Assembly: GCA_019752835.1 (NCBI GenBank)
Contig: JAIELR010000259.1
Coordinates: 1-12,578 of the forward strand
Source: Gammaproteobacteria bacterium
GTDB taxonomy: Bacteria > Pseudomonadota > Gammaproteobacteria > UBA1113
Direction of reading: 5' to 3'
DNA: 12,578 nucleotides
Shown one piece after another: positions 7,198 to 12,578 of this stretch. The translations under genes and the position numbers were made by a program. The notes beneath the pieces are model-generated. The model was not told where the DNA came from. It ran no database searches and was given only the letters and a program-made list of their open reading frames with translations. Within the stretch, counting starts at the first letter, position 1. Every line of letters starts with the position of its first letter.

Positions 7198-8478
7198 TTA
7201 AAAATCCGGCCATAGCAACCAACGATACAATGAGATGATATGAATGGTTTTTTCTCCTGCATCGGTATCGATTTCCAATGTTTTTTCATCATCCCATGTA
7301 ATGATCCATCCTGCCTGTAGTTGGTAAGTTGAGAGCGCTTCTATTAAACCAGCCAATTCTCGCTCTTTAGTTTTTTCATCTTCTAATGAGTAGCATACTT
7401 GAATCGCCTGTGTAATGTGCCCGCGCTCGCGCAGGACGAAATCGCATTCTTTTTTTTCTTTATGAAAAAAAACTTCAAACCCGCGCCGTTTTAATTCTAG
7501 AAAGACCACATTTTCAATCAATCGACCGAAATCATCGCTGTGGCGAAAGCCAATAAGATACGTTAACGCGGTATCAATGAAATAAACTTTTTTAGTATGT
7601 AATATCTGTTTTTTCACAGACGGATCATAACGCATGACAAAAAAACATAGAAAACTCATCGATAAATAATCGCAATAGTCTTTTACAGTCGTCGGATTTT
7701 TCAAACCCAGCATATTTTTAACCGCATTATAGCTCATATCTTTAGATACATTACTAGCGAGGTAAAAAACGAGTTCTTTAATCGCTTGAACAGAGGTAAT
7801 ATGGTAACGCGTAATAATATCTCGATATAAAATGCTTTCGTAAAGTGACTTTAAATAATTCTTATCTTCAAATTCTAAATAATTTGGAAATCCACCTAAG
7901 GTCAAATACTGTTGACAAGCATGTTTTAGCATGCCTTTATCCGCTGTCGCAAGATTTTTTTTACTCAATAGAGTGGGTGATTTTAAACGTAGAAATTCAG
8001 TAAAAGAGAATGGGTAGACAAAAATTTCAATATAACGTCCCGTTAAGCGCGTTCCCAATTCCTGGCTAAACAAGCTTGCATTGGAACCTGTGATGTAAAT
8101 TTTATAGCCTAGATCATGTAATCGCCGAACGAAGCGTTCCCATTGTGGAATATTTTGAATTTCATCAAAGAAAAATATTTTTTGTTGACCATACAGCTCA
8201 ATGAATAATTCATAGAGTGTTTGAAAGTCATCCACAGTAAACTGCGCCAGCCGATCATCGTCAAAATTAATATAATAATCAGATTCTAAGCTATCTAACC
8301 TTAATTTTTGCAGTAACGTCGATTTTCCACAACGTCGGACACCGAGTAAAATAACAATACTGGACGTTTGCTGTGAGTTCTGAAGGACAGAATACGCCTC
8401 CCGCTCAATAAAATCAGCAGGGACAAGGACCGGACGTTGATCCACTATGGTTTGACGGATGGTGTCGCGTTCAAGCAT
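7198..8478 (-). CDS. P-loop ATPase with DUF4143-type C-terminal domain
   Basis: A 426-residue protein of the AAA-type ATPase family found in many bacteria and archaea, often in variable regions. Its cellular role is not established. Walker A is GVRRCGKST (46-54), Walker B is IFFFDE (101-106), a sensor-like TGSN is at 130-133 and TGR at 146-148. A helical winged-helix-like middle follows (about 245-285). The C-terminal part looks like a PD-(D/E)xK nuclease fold: GRLIENVVFLEL (318-329), ECDFVL (344-349), then AIQVCYSL (358-365), where the usual ExK is replaced, so nuclease activity is doubtful. I chose the ATG at 8478 because GAGG lies 6 bp upstream. The longer start at 8520 has no such site and would run into the upstream dyad array. 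It is not in an operon. Confidence 0.85.
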   Translation of the reverse strand: MLERDTIRQTIVDQRPVLVPADFIEREAYSVLQNSQQTSSIVILLGVRRCGKSTLLQKLRLDSLESDYYINFDDDRLAQFTVDDFQTLYELFIELYGQQKIFFFDEIQNIPQWERFVRRLHDLGYKIYITGSNASLFSQELGTRLTGRYIEIFVYPFSFTEFLRLKSPTLLSKKNLATADKGMLKHACQQYLTLGGFPNYLEFEDKNYLKSLYESILYRDIITRYHITSVQAIKELVFYLASNVSKDMSYNAVKNMLGLKNPTTVKDYCDYLSMSFLCFFVMRYDPSVKKQILHTKKVYFIDTALTYLIGFRHSDDFGRLIENVVFLELKRRGFEVFFHKEKKECDFVLRERGHITQAIQVCYSLEDEKTKERELAGLIEALSTYQLQAGWIITWDDEKTLEIDTDAGEKTIHIISLYRWLLWPDF

Positions 8479-8509
8479 AAAAAACCTCAATTGTAACTTA
8501 TGGTTTGTG

Positions 8510-8603
8510 AAACTATCCATTCACAATGGAAGTATGGCTATAAAACTATCCATTGTCAATGGATGGTTTTAATAAAAACTTTCCATTTACAAAGGATAGT
8601 TTG
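8510..8603. repeat. Three imperfect dyads at 33-bp period upstream of the ATPase gene
   Basis: Three copies of an approximate AAACTATCCATTxACAATGGATAGTTT palindrome start at 8510, 8543 and 8576, exactly 33 bp apart. The middle copy is best: arms 8542-8555 and 8557-8570 have one mismatch around a single T. The first (core arms TCCATT and AATGGA) and third are more diverged. The array lies 32-125 bp upstream of the ATPase start. A period near three helical turns would place bound dimers on one DNA face, so an operator is possible. A dispersed repeat family is the alternative. Confidence 0.65.
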
Positions 8604-8627
8604 CCATGGCTCTCGATGTCTGATGAC

Positions 8628-8819
8628 CAAAAACAAGATAATAGGCTTCCGCCCATAACGATCAGCTAGTCCCCCAACAAAGAACAAACTCAAGCAGTAA
8701 CCCACAAAATTGACCGACAACAAAGCCTCAACTAAAAAAGGTGATAAGCCAAACTGATGTTGCAGTGTAGGAAAACTCGGTACGAAAAGATCGAACTCCA
8801 TTCCTGCTAATATACCCAT
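8628..8819 (-). pseudogene. MFS drug-efflux transporter, N-terminal remnant
   Basis: From the ATG at 8819 about 64 residues match the start of a major facilitator transporter of the Bcr/CflA drug-resistance type. The first helix region is MEFDLFVPSFPTLQHQFGLS, the second helix VEALLSVNFVGYCLSLFFVG, and then comes the conserved loop-2/3 motif GGLADRYGRKP (49-59). Such proteins have about 400 residues and 12 helices. Here the likeness stops after ILFL. The frame then runs into unrelated sequence and the dyad array at 8603, so more than 300 residues are missing. No other MFS piece is found downstream. The in-frame codons upstream of 8819 stay open into the fold-back element, so the true start is uncertain. 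It cannot be functional. Confidence 0.75.
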
Positions 8820-8845
8820 CGCACCTGAAGATGCGAATGTATCAT

Positions 8846-8957
8846 CCCGTCTGAACGCGAGCTTTAAACGTTCGTCAATCGAAAAACCTCGAAAGACGGG
8901 CGAGTATTCCTGCGGTTTTTCTCAATCCGAACGTTTAAATCCCATCGTTCAGACGGG
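8846..8957. mobile_element. 112-bp nested fold-back element, MITE-like
   Basis: Three concentric inverted repeats: CCCGTCTGAACG (8846-8857) with CGTTCAGACGGG (8946-8957), TTTAAACGTTCG (8863-8874) with CGAACGTTTAAA (8928-8939), and GAAAAACC (8881-8888) with GGTTTTTC (8914-8921). A direct repeat AGACGGGCG occurs at 8894-8902 and 8951-8959. Perfect 12-bp ends on a short non-coding unit resemble a miniature inverted-repeat element. No target-site duplication is apparent. It separates the MFS stump from the AbiEi fragment, whose likeness to its family begins right at its right end. Confidence 0.6.
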
Positions 8958-8958
8958 C

Positions 8959-9519
8959 GCTAATTATTACGTTGCTCTTCTAACTGCAGGGTTGTTTCAT
9001 GGGGCAACTCATCAAAAACCTGCTAGATTCCAAGTAATATCAGACAAACGTATTAAGCACCCGTCAACTTTTGGCGATGTGGAAATTGATTTTATTTATA
9101 AAAAATCCGTGCTTGAATTGCCCACCCAAAATTTTACCGTTAGTACCGGTTACCTTAAAGTGGCAACCCCCGAATTGGTTGCGCTTGATTTACTCGAGTA
9201 TCCTAACCATGCCGGTGGCCTAAATCATATCGCAACTGTTTTCTCAGAGCTTATTGAGAATCTAGATCCTGCAAAACTAATCGATCTCGCGAAAGATACC
9301 CATTCGGAATATCAGTTGCAGCGTATTGGTTATATCCTAGATCACATTGATGTGATGGACGAGAAGAACGCTGAAATAATAATTAAGGCCCTTGCACTGC
9401 ATGTTAAAGAAAATAAACCAACCTATCTGCCTCTTGCATCTGAAATCCCAAAAACAGGTTATCCCAGATGTAAGAAGTGGAGAATTATTGAAAATTCAGA
9501 AATAGAGAGCGATTTATGA
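8959..9519 (+). pseudogene. AbiEi-type antitoxin, 5'-truncated
   Basis: The frame resembles the C-terminal domain of AbiEi, the antitoxin and autorepressor of type IV AbiE toxin-antitoxin phage-defence systems. The likeness starts in frame before any start codon (ANYYVALLTAGLFHGATHQ from 8962). It continues with FQVISDKR, YLKVATPELVALDLLEY, AGGLNHIATVFSELIE and YQLQRIGYILDHID. The N-terminal winged-helix DNA-binding domain and linker are missing, because upstream is the fold-back element. A TTG at 8992 could start a 175-residue product, but it would begin in the middle of the conserved helix and lack the DNA-binding part. The stop TGA overlaps a following ATG as ATGA (9516-9519), the arrangement usual for abiEi-abiEii pairs, but no toxin gene follows. 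Confidence 0.75.
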
Positions 9520-9605
9520 TACCGGAAATTAATTAACTTGAATCGAGGAACTTCGAAGAAGCTTATGAGTTCGTTGTAGATAATGTTATTAGCAAACTGC
9601 CCTGA
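9516..9605 (+). pseudogene. Possible remnant of the toxin gene start (abiEii position)
   Basis: ATG at 9516 overlaps the antitoxin stop. It encodes MIPEIN and then TAA. In the same frame 22 more codons (LESRNFEEAYEFVVDNVI and four more) run to TGA at 9603, just before the tRNA. MIP is a common start of AbiEii nucleotidyltransferase toxins, but nothing beyond it is recognisable, so identity rests mainly on position and the ATGA overlap. Confidence 0.3.
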
Positions 9606-9613
9606 TATTAATT

Positions 9614-9704
9614 TGGCGGAGAGAGAGGGATTCGAACCCTCGATACGGGATTACCGTATACACACTTTCCAGGCGTGCGCCTTCAGCCGCTCGGCCATCT
9701 CTCC
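9614..9704 (-). tRNA. tRNA-Ser(GGA)
   Basis: Class II tRNA of 91 nt with encoded CCA (TGG at 9614-9616 on the plus strand). The acceptor arm GGAGAGA pairs with TCTCTCC, with G as the discriminator. The D arm region is GCCGAGCGGCTGAAGGC, and the T arm contains GGTTCGAATCC. The anticodon loop CTGGAAA holds GGA (9668-9670 on the plus strand) and reads UCC and UCU. The long variable arm has stem ATACGG/CCGTAT, which SerRS recognises. It lies 30 bp downstream of tRNA-Ser(GCU) and is probably cotranscribed with it. Confidence 0.95.
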
Positions 9705-9734
9705 AAATATATATAATTTGCGGTGCTGGGAAAT

Positions 9735-9827
9735 TGGCGGAGAGAGAGGGATTCGAACCCTCGATGGGGTTTATAGCCCCATACTCCCTTAGCAGGGGAG
9801 CGCCTTCAGCCGCTCGGCCATCTCTCC
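9735..9827 (-). tRNA. tRNA-Ser(GCU)
   Basis: Class II tRNA of 93 nt with encoded CCA. The acceptor, D and T arms are nearly identical to the neighbouring tRNA-Ser. The anticodon stem CTCCC/GGGAG encloses CTGCTAA with anticodon GCT (9791-9793 on the plus strand), reading AGC and AGU. The long variable arm has stem ATGGGG/CCCCAT. It is the promoter-proximal gene of the pair. Confidence 0.95.
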
Positions 9828-9856
9828 GGAATATTATAAGATAACAATAGAACAAA

Positions 9857-9892
9857 GCGGGCGCATTATAACACCCTTTTTAGCGATAGCAA
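9857..9892 (-). promoter_or_regulatory. Promoter of the tRNA-Ser pair with GC-rich discriminator
   Basis: On the minus strand TTGCTA (9887-9892) is followed after 16 bp by a perfect TATAAT (9865-9870) and then GCGCCCGC (9857-9864). A GC-rich discriminator right after the -10 is the hallmark of stable-RNA promoters under stringent (ppGpp/DksA) control. Transcription would start about 30 bp before the mature 5' end of tRNA-Ser(GCU). Confidence 0.75.
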
Positions 9893-9940
9893 AATCATTT
9901 GCAAACAAGCGAGTGCATTAAGTTTAATTGACAATGGATA

Positions 9941-10666
9941 TTAAAAAAATTCATTTTTCAATTGATAATTACCATGGGGATAAGCCCACAGCGCACTGTA
10001 TTGACGATCATGCCAATCCCCTAACACTATCCATTGTTTAAACGCATTACCATCGCGTTGCAAATGAATATTGGGCCTATGCGTATGTCCATGGATAAGT
10101 ATATCAGCGTCATGTATGCGAAGTTGGTGCATGATTTCTTGTTTGTTGGTATCGAGAATTGCATAATTCTGTTTTTTTTGATGCAAGATACTTCTCGAGC
10201 GCAAGAATTTTGCAATATACCTGCGACACCACAACGGTAGGTGCGTAAAACGCTTCATCAGCTTGGGATTGCGTGCTTTAGCCCGATATTTTTGGTATTT
10301 GGCATCATCGGTACACAATGTGTCACCGTGTATTAATAGCGCTTTATTACCATATAAATCAATAATGGCAGGTTCTTGAAGTAATGAGATGCCTGCTTTT
10401 TCACAAAAATGGTGACCAATTAAAAAATCACGATTACCGCCGATAAAATAGCAAGGAATTATTTTGGTCAGTTGTTTAAGAGCCTCGATAATTGGTGCTA
10501 AGTAAGCCTGATTATCGTCATCCCCTATCCATCTATCAAAGAGGTCGCCCAAGATATAGACCGCCTCGGCGCGTGTCTGCGCCTCATTAATCAATGAAAT
10601 AAATTGCTGGACCAATTGTGGTTGGTTTTCAGACAGATGAAGATCAGATATAAATAAAATCGGCAT
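9941..10666 (-). CDS. lpxH: UDP-2,3-diacylglucosamine hydrolase LpxH
   Basis: Peripheral-membrane, manganese-dependent phosphoesterase that cleaves UDP-2,3-diacylglucosamine to lipid X and UMP, the fourth step of lipid A synthesis. The 241 residues match the family. The calcineurin-like metal ligands are in place: D8 and H10 (SDLHL), D41 (GDLFDRW), N78 (GGNRD), H113 (HGD), and H192 and H194 (HGHTH, 192-196). The insertion with RYIAKFLRSRS (149-159) corresponds to the membrane-facing cap. It has its own promoter and a weak Shine-Dalgarno sequence (GAAAA). The tRNA-Ser pair follows on the same strand with a separate promoter. An lpxH gene implies a lipopolysaccharide-making outer membrane. Confidence 0.95.
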   Translation of the reverse strand: MPILFISDLHLSENQPQLVQQFISLINEAQTRAEAVYILGDLFDRWIGDDDNQAYLAPIIEALKQLTKIIPCYFIGGNRDFLIGHHFCEKAGISLLQEPAIIDLYGNKALLIHGDTLCTDDAKYQKYRAKARNPKLMKRFTHLPLWCRRYIAKFLRSRSILHQKKQNYAILDTNKQEIMHQLRIHDADILIHGHTHRPNIHLQRDGNAFKQWIVLGDWHDRQYSALWAYPHGNYQLKNEFF

Positions 10667-10693
10667 GAGTTTTCGATGAGGTGATTTTTTCTG

Positions 10694-10722
10694 AGGATAA
10701 GGTTACATAAGCCTGTTGTCAA
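10694..10722 (-). promoter_or_regulatory. Sigma-70 promoter of lpxH
   Basis: On the minus strand a perfect TTGACA (10717-10722) is followed after 17 bp by TATCCT (10694-10699), about 30 bp upstream of the lpxH ATG. Spacing is optimal and the -10 matches at 4 of 6 positions. Confidence 0.65.
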
Positions 10723-10787
10723 TAGATATACTTTGAGTATAGGTATCACGAATTTTTTATTTAAATAAATTTATTATTCACAAAAGA

Positions 10788-10816
10788 TTGACTCGCATGA
10801 ATTAATTATTTATTAT
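10788..10816 (+). promoter_or_regulatory. Strong sigma-70 promoter of the right-edge gene
   Basis: TTGACT (10788-10793) and TATTAT (10811-10816) each match consensus at 5 of 6 positions with an optimal 17-bp spacer. The predicted start near 10823 leaves a leader of about 24 nt before the ATG at 10847. Confidence 0.7.
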
Positions 10817-10841
10817 TTAATGAGTAATTAATTCGTGAGAG
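10792..10841. repeat. 50-bp dyad over the right-edge gene promoter
   Basis: Arms 10792-10808 and 10825-10841 pair at 15 of 17 positions, with a perfect AT-rich core GAATTAATTA/TAATTAATTC. The left arm starts at the end of the -35 and the right arm covers the likely transcription start, so the dyad brackets the -10. This is a suitable place for a repressor. It would not form in the RNA because the left arm is upstream of the start site. A separate 14-bp palindrome (10756-10769, TTTATTT then AAATAAA) lies just upstream. Confidence 0.5.
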
Positions 10842-10846
10842 TAAAC

Positions 10847-12578
10847 ATGACAAAAACGGTCAATAAAAAACCAATTCAGATTGAAAAAAATGCGAAGCCC
10901 ATTCGCCTTGAACAAAAAATCCAAATTCAACTGCGTGAAACTGAGCTAGAGCAAATGCAAACGCAGCTTAATCTTTTGCCAGCATTATTCATTAATGCCT
11001 TCTTGATTCCTTGGCTAATGCAAGGCTTGTATAACGTTTTTTTTTCTGAGACGCACAGTTTGTTAAACAAATTTTTTGTGAGACTCCATATGCATTCAGA
11101 CGAAATGGATCCGGTTGTTCTGAGCATGGCCATTGATGATCTGGATGCTCAGTCGGTGCTAGAATCGCTTGATCAGGGGAATATATCTTATGTTGAGCTT
11201 GTTGAAATCATGGCTGAAAATTGCAAACAAATTATTCAGAGCGACTTATTAAAAAAGCTAAATTATAAAGCCCATAAATTATCGTTATTCATGCAAGAGT
11301 GTCGGCTCGACTTTAGTCTAATGTCAGAGGCAGATTTACGTTTAAATTATAAAAAAATTGCCGACAAACTGATGGTGGTTCGGTCATTATCGGTCGAAAA
11401 TATTTTGGCGATGGCGAACAAAAAACAACATTTTATTTCATTTTTAGGTGTTTTTATTTATCAAATTCTTGCAAAAAATACGATTAATAAATGGCTATAT
11501 CGGTTGAATTTCCATACCGTTTTTTATACGCCGCCCCGTTTTATCGGCAAAACTGAACAACGACAGCTGACTGAGAATACTGCAAATGCTTATCTAGAGG
11601 AGCTATATAATAGCAAGATATTGCTGATGAAGCCGCTTAAGCAACAGACAAATTTATTGAGAATTTTAATGTTAAGCGTTGGGTTTGTATATTTTTTCTT
11701 TCGCGTGAGTGAGGGGCCGTTAAGTATTATATTTTTTGGGTTGATGAATATTGTGGTTTCAAGTTTATGGCAAGAAATGGCTGTTTTATACCACGCGTAT
11801 AATAAAGAAAAAAATGAAAAAATATTTCATGACAAAATTCAACAAATAACGAGATTATTGGCATGTAATTGCAAAAAAAAAGAGCTTGAGTCTGGTGCTG
11901 GCACATATTTTATGCTGCATTTTCAATCAAAGCAAAAAATAAACCATGATGAATATCCAATGAGTAGTGCGCGAATTATTTCAATAATGGTTAAAGTTCT
12001 CCAACAGCATAATATAAGTGCTAGTCATGACAAACGAAATACGATCATTATAAAAGGGAGTTATTCAATATCAGATAAAAAATGGGAAGAAATTATTGCA
12101 ACTATAATGAATAACATTAGGAATTTTTCAAAAATTCATGATGCCATTAAAAAAGTAAAAAAATTATTCTGCGAATTGCATTATTTTGGTGTAGAGTTTC
12201 CAGGTTTTATCAATGAGTCATTGGGGGACAAACACAAAATAAAAGTAAGCGTTTCTTTATTTAATGAAGTTGTCACAGAAAAAATACAGACCTTAGTTCT
12301 ATTGTTAACAGGCCAAAAACTGAGTATTTTTAATTGCTTTAATCAATCGATAATTGGTGAGTTTTTTCTAGAGGGAAAAATTGAGTTAGTTGTTTATTAT
12401 GAGGCAATTTCACTTATTACTCAATGGAAAAGTGATGAAAAAAACAAGATAAAAATAGATCAAAATAATCGTGACGCGAAATTGATTAAATCTCCATCAA
12501 ACGATCACTCAGAGACTAAAAAAATATGTAAAAAATCAAAAAAACAGCCTGTAGAGGAAAAAAATTCGGACATTAATA
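10847..12578 (+). CDS. Large unrecognised membrane-associated protein, 3' end beyond window
   Basis: An uninterrupted frame from ATG 10847 to the window edge, at least 577 codons with no stop reached. I do not recognise a family. The lysine- and glutamine-rich N-terminus (1-40) is followed by a hydrophobic stretch LNLLPALFINAFLIPWLMQG (41-60), then a polar helical region. A predicted membrane hairpin follows: helix LLRILMLSVGFVYFFF (270-285), a short turn, and helix PLSIIFFGLMNIVVSSLW (291-308). After it comes a mostly polar, lysine-rich region with mixed helix and strand character and a very lysine-rich stretch near the edge (KKICKKSKKQ). It is richer in A and T than efp-cysS and uses many AAA and ATT codons. 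It has a strong promoter and only a weak ribosome site (GAGAG). In a Legionellales-like host a secreted effector is possible, but this is speculation. Confidence 0.75.
   Translation, partial: MTKTVNKKPIQIEKNAKPIRLEQKIQIQLRETELEQMQTQLNLLPALFINAFLIPWLMQGLYNVFFSETHSLLNKFFVRLHMHSDEMDPVVLSMAIDDLDAQSVLESLDQGNISYVELVEIMAENCKQIIQSDLLKKLNYKAHKLSLFMQECRLDFSLMSEADLRLNYKKIADKLMVVRSLSVENILAMANKKQHFISFLGVFIYQILAKNTINKWLYRLNFHTVFYTPPRFIGKTEQRQLTENTANAYLEELYNSKILLMKPLKQQTNLLRILMLSVGFVYFFFRVSEGPLSIIFFGLMNIVVSSLWQEMAVLYHAYNKEKNEKIFHDKIQQITRLLACNCKKKELESGAGTYFMLHFQSKQKINHDEYPMSSARIISIMVKVLQQHNISASHDKRNTIIIKGSYSISDKKWEEIIATIMNNIRNFSKIHDAIKKVKKLFCELHYFGVEFPGFINESLGDKHKIKVSVSLFNEVVTEKIQTLVLLLTGQKLSIFNCFNQSIIGEFFLEGKIELVVYYEAISLITQWKSDEKNKIKIDQNNRDAKLIKSPSNDHSETKKICKKSKKQPVEEKNSDIN

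Noticed and set aside
7193..7208. CGGATTT/AAATCCG hairpin at the ATPase stop codon as a terminator
   Set aside because: It overlaps the stop codon and is not followed by a T run on the minus strand. An AT-rich 7-bp stem of this kind is not enough to call.
8478..8520. Longer start of the ATPase at 8520
   Set aside because: It would place the first dyad inside the coding sequence and has no ribosome site, whereas ATG 8478 follows GAGG at a good distance.
8510..8603. Three regularly spaced repeats could suggest a small CRISPR array
   Set aside because: The repeats are palindromic, diverged from one another, and separated by only about 5 bp, so there is no room for spacers. No cas gene is present.
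8992..9519. TTG at 8992 as the true start of a complete 175-residue gene
   Set aside because: Family likeness begins about 10 codons earlier without a start codon and the DNA-binding domain is missing, so a truncated gene is more likely. No Shine-Dalgarno sequence is evident before it.
9614..9704. tRNA-Ser(GGA) 3' end as an integration attachment site
   Set aside because: No second copy of the 3' end sequence was found in the accessory region and no integrase gene is present.
9583..9855. Open frames on both strands across 9583-9855
   Set aside because: They run through the two serine tRNA genes, which explain the sequence completely. Their repeated peptides come from the near-identical tRNA arms.
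9932..10036. CAATGGATA (9932-9940) and ACTATCCATTG (10026-10036) resemble half sites of the ATPase dyads
   Set aside because: They are 9-11 bp matches, about 95 bp apart and partly inside lpxH coding sequence, without the 33-bp phase. Chance is the simpler explanation.

Overview
The window looks like a chromosome segment of a gammaproteobacterium with a moderately AT-rich genome. EpmB beside EF-P, a CysS with the E. coli zinc-ligand spacing, LpxH and two class II serine tRNAs all fit. The gene content and the mix of AT-rich unknown genes with decaying accessory genes suggest a Legionellales or Coxiellaceae relative. That placement is an inference from memory of related genomes, not from a search.

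Layout. Positions 1-358 hold the 5' part of an unrecognised minus-strand gene whose reading frame breaks at an eight-base homopolymer. A 269-bp intergenic stretch follows. Next come a translation block and its divergent partner: a PilZ-like protein gene and epmB (both minus strand) are separated by 70 bp from efp-gltX-cysS (plus strand, 3-bp and 11-bp gaps). EpmB supplies beta-lysine for modification of Lys34 of EF-P. GltX and CysS charge glutamate and cysteine tRNAs.

From about 6839 to 9613 the window is accessory DNA. It contains REP-like palindromes, a 43-bp near-perfect hairpin, a P-loop ATPase of the DUF4143 type with three dyads at an exact 33-bp period upstream, the N-terminal stump of an MFS transporter that ends at those dyads, a 112-bp nested fold-back element, and an AbiEi-type antitoxin gene that has lost its 5' end and its toxin partner. 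This looks like a decayed island next to a tRNA-Ser pair. No attachment-site duplication was seen.

From 9614 the window returns to housekeeping: tRNA-Ser(GGA), tRNA-Ser(GCU) with a stringent-type promoter, and lpxH (lipid A synthesis) with a good sigma-70 promoter. Divergent from lpxH, a strong promoter inside a 17-bp-arm dyad drives a long lysine-rich ORF (10847 to the window edge, at least 577 codons) with a predicted membrane hairpin and no recognisable family. It is the largest unknown here.

I found no clear complete new system. The best leads are the ATPase with its periodic dyads, the homopolymer-frameshifted gene at the left edge, and the long membrane protein at the right edge.
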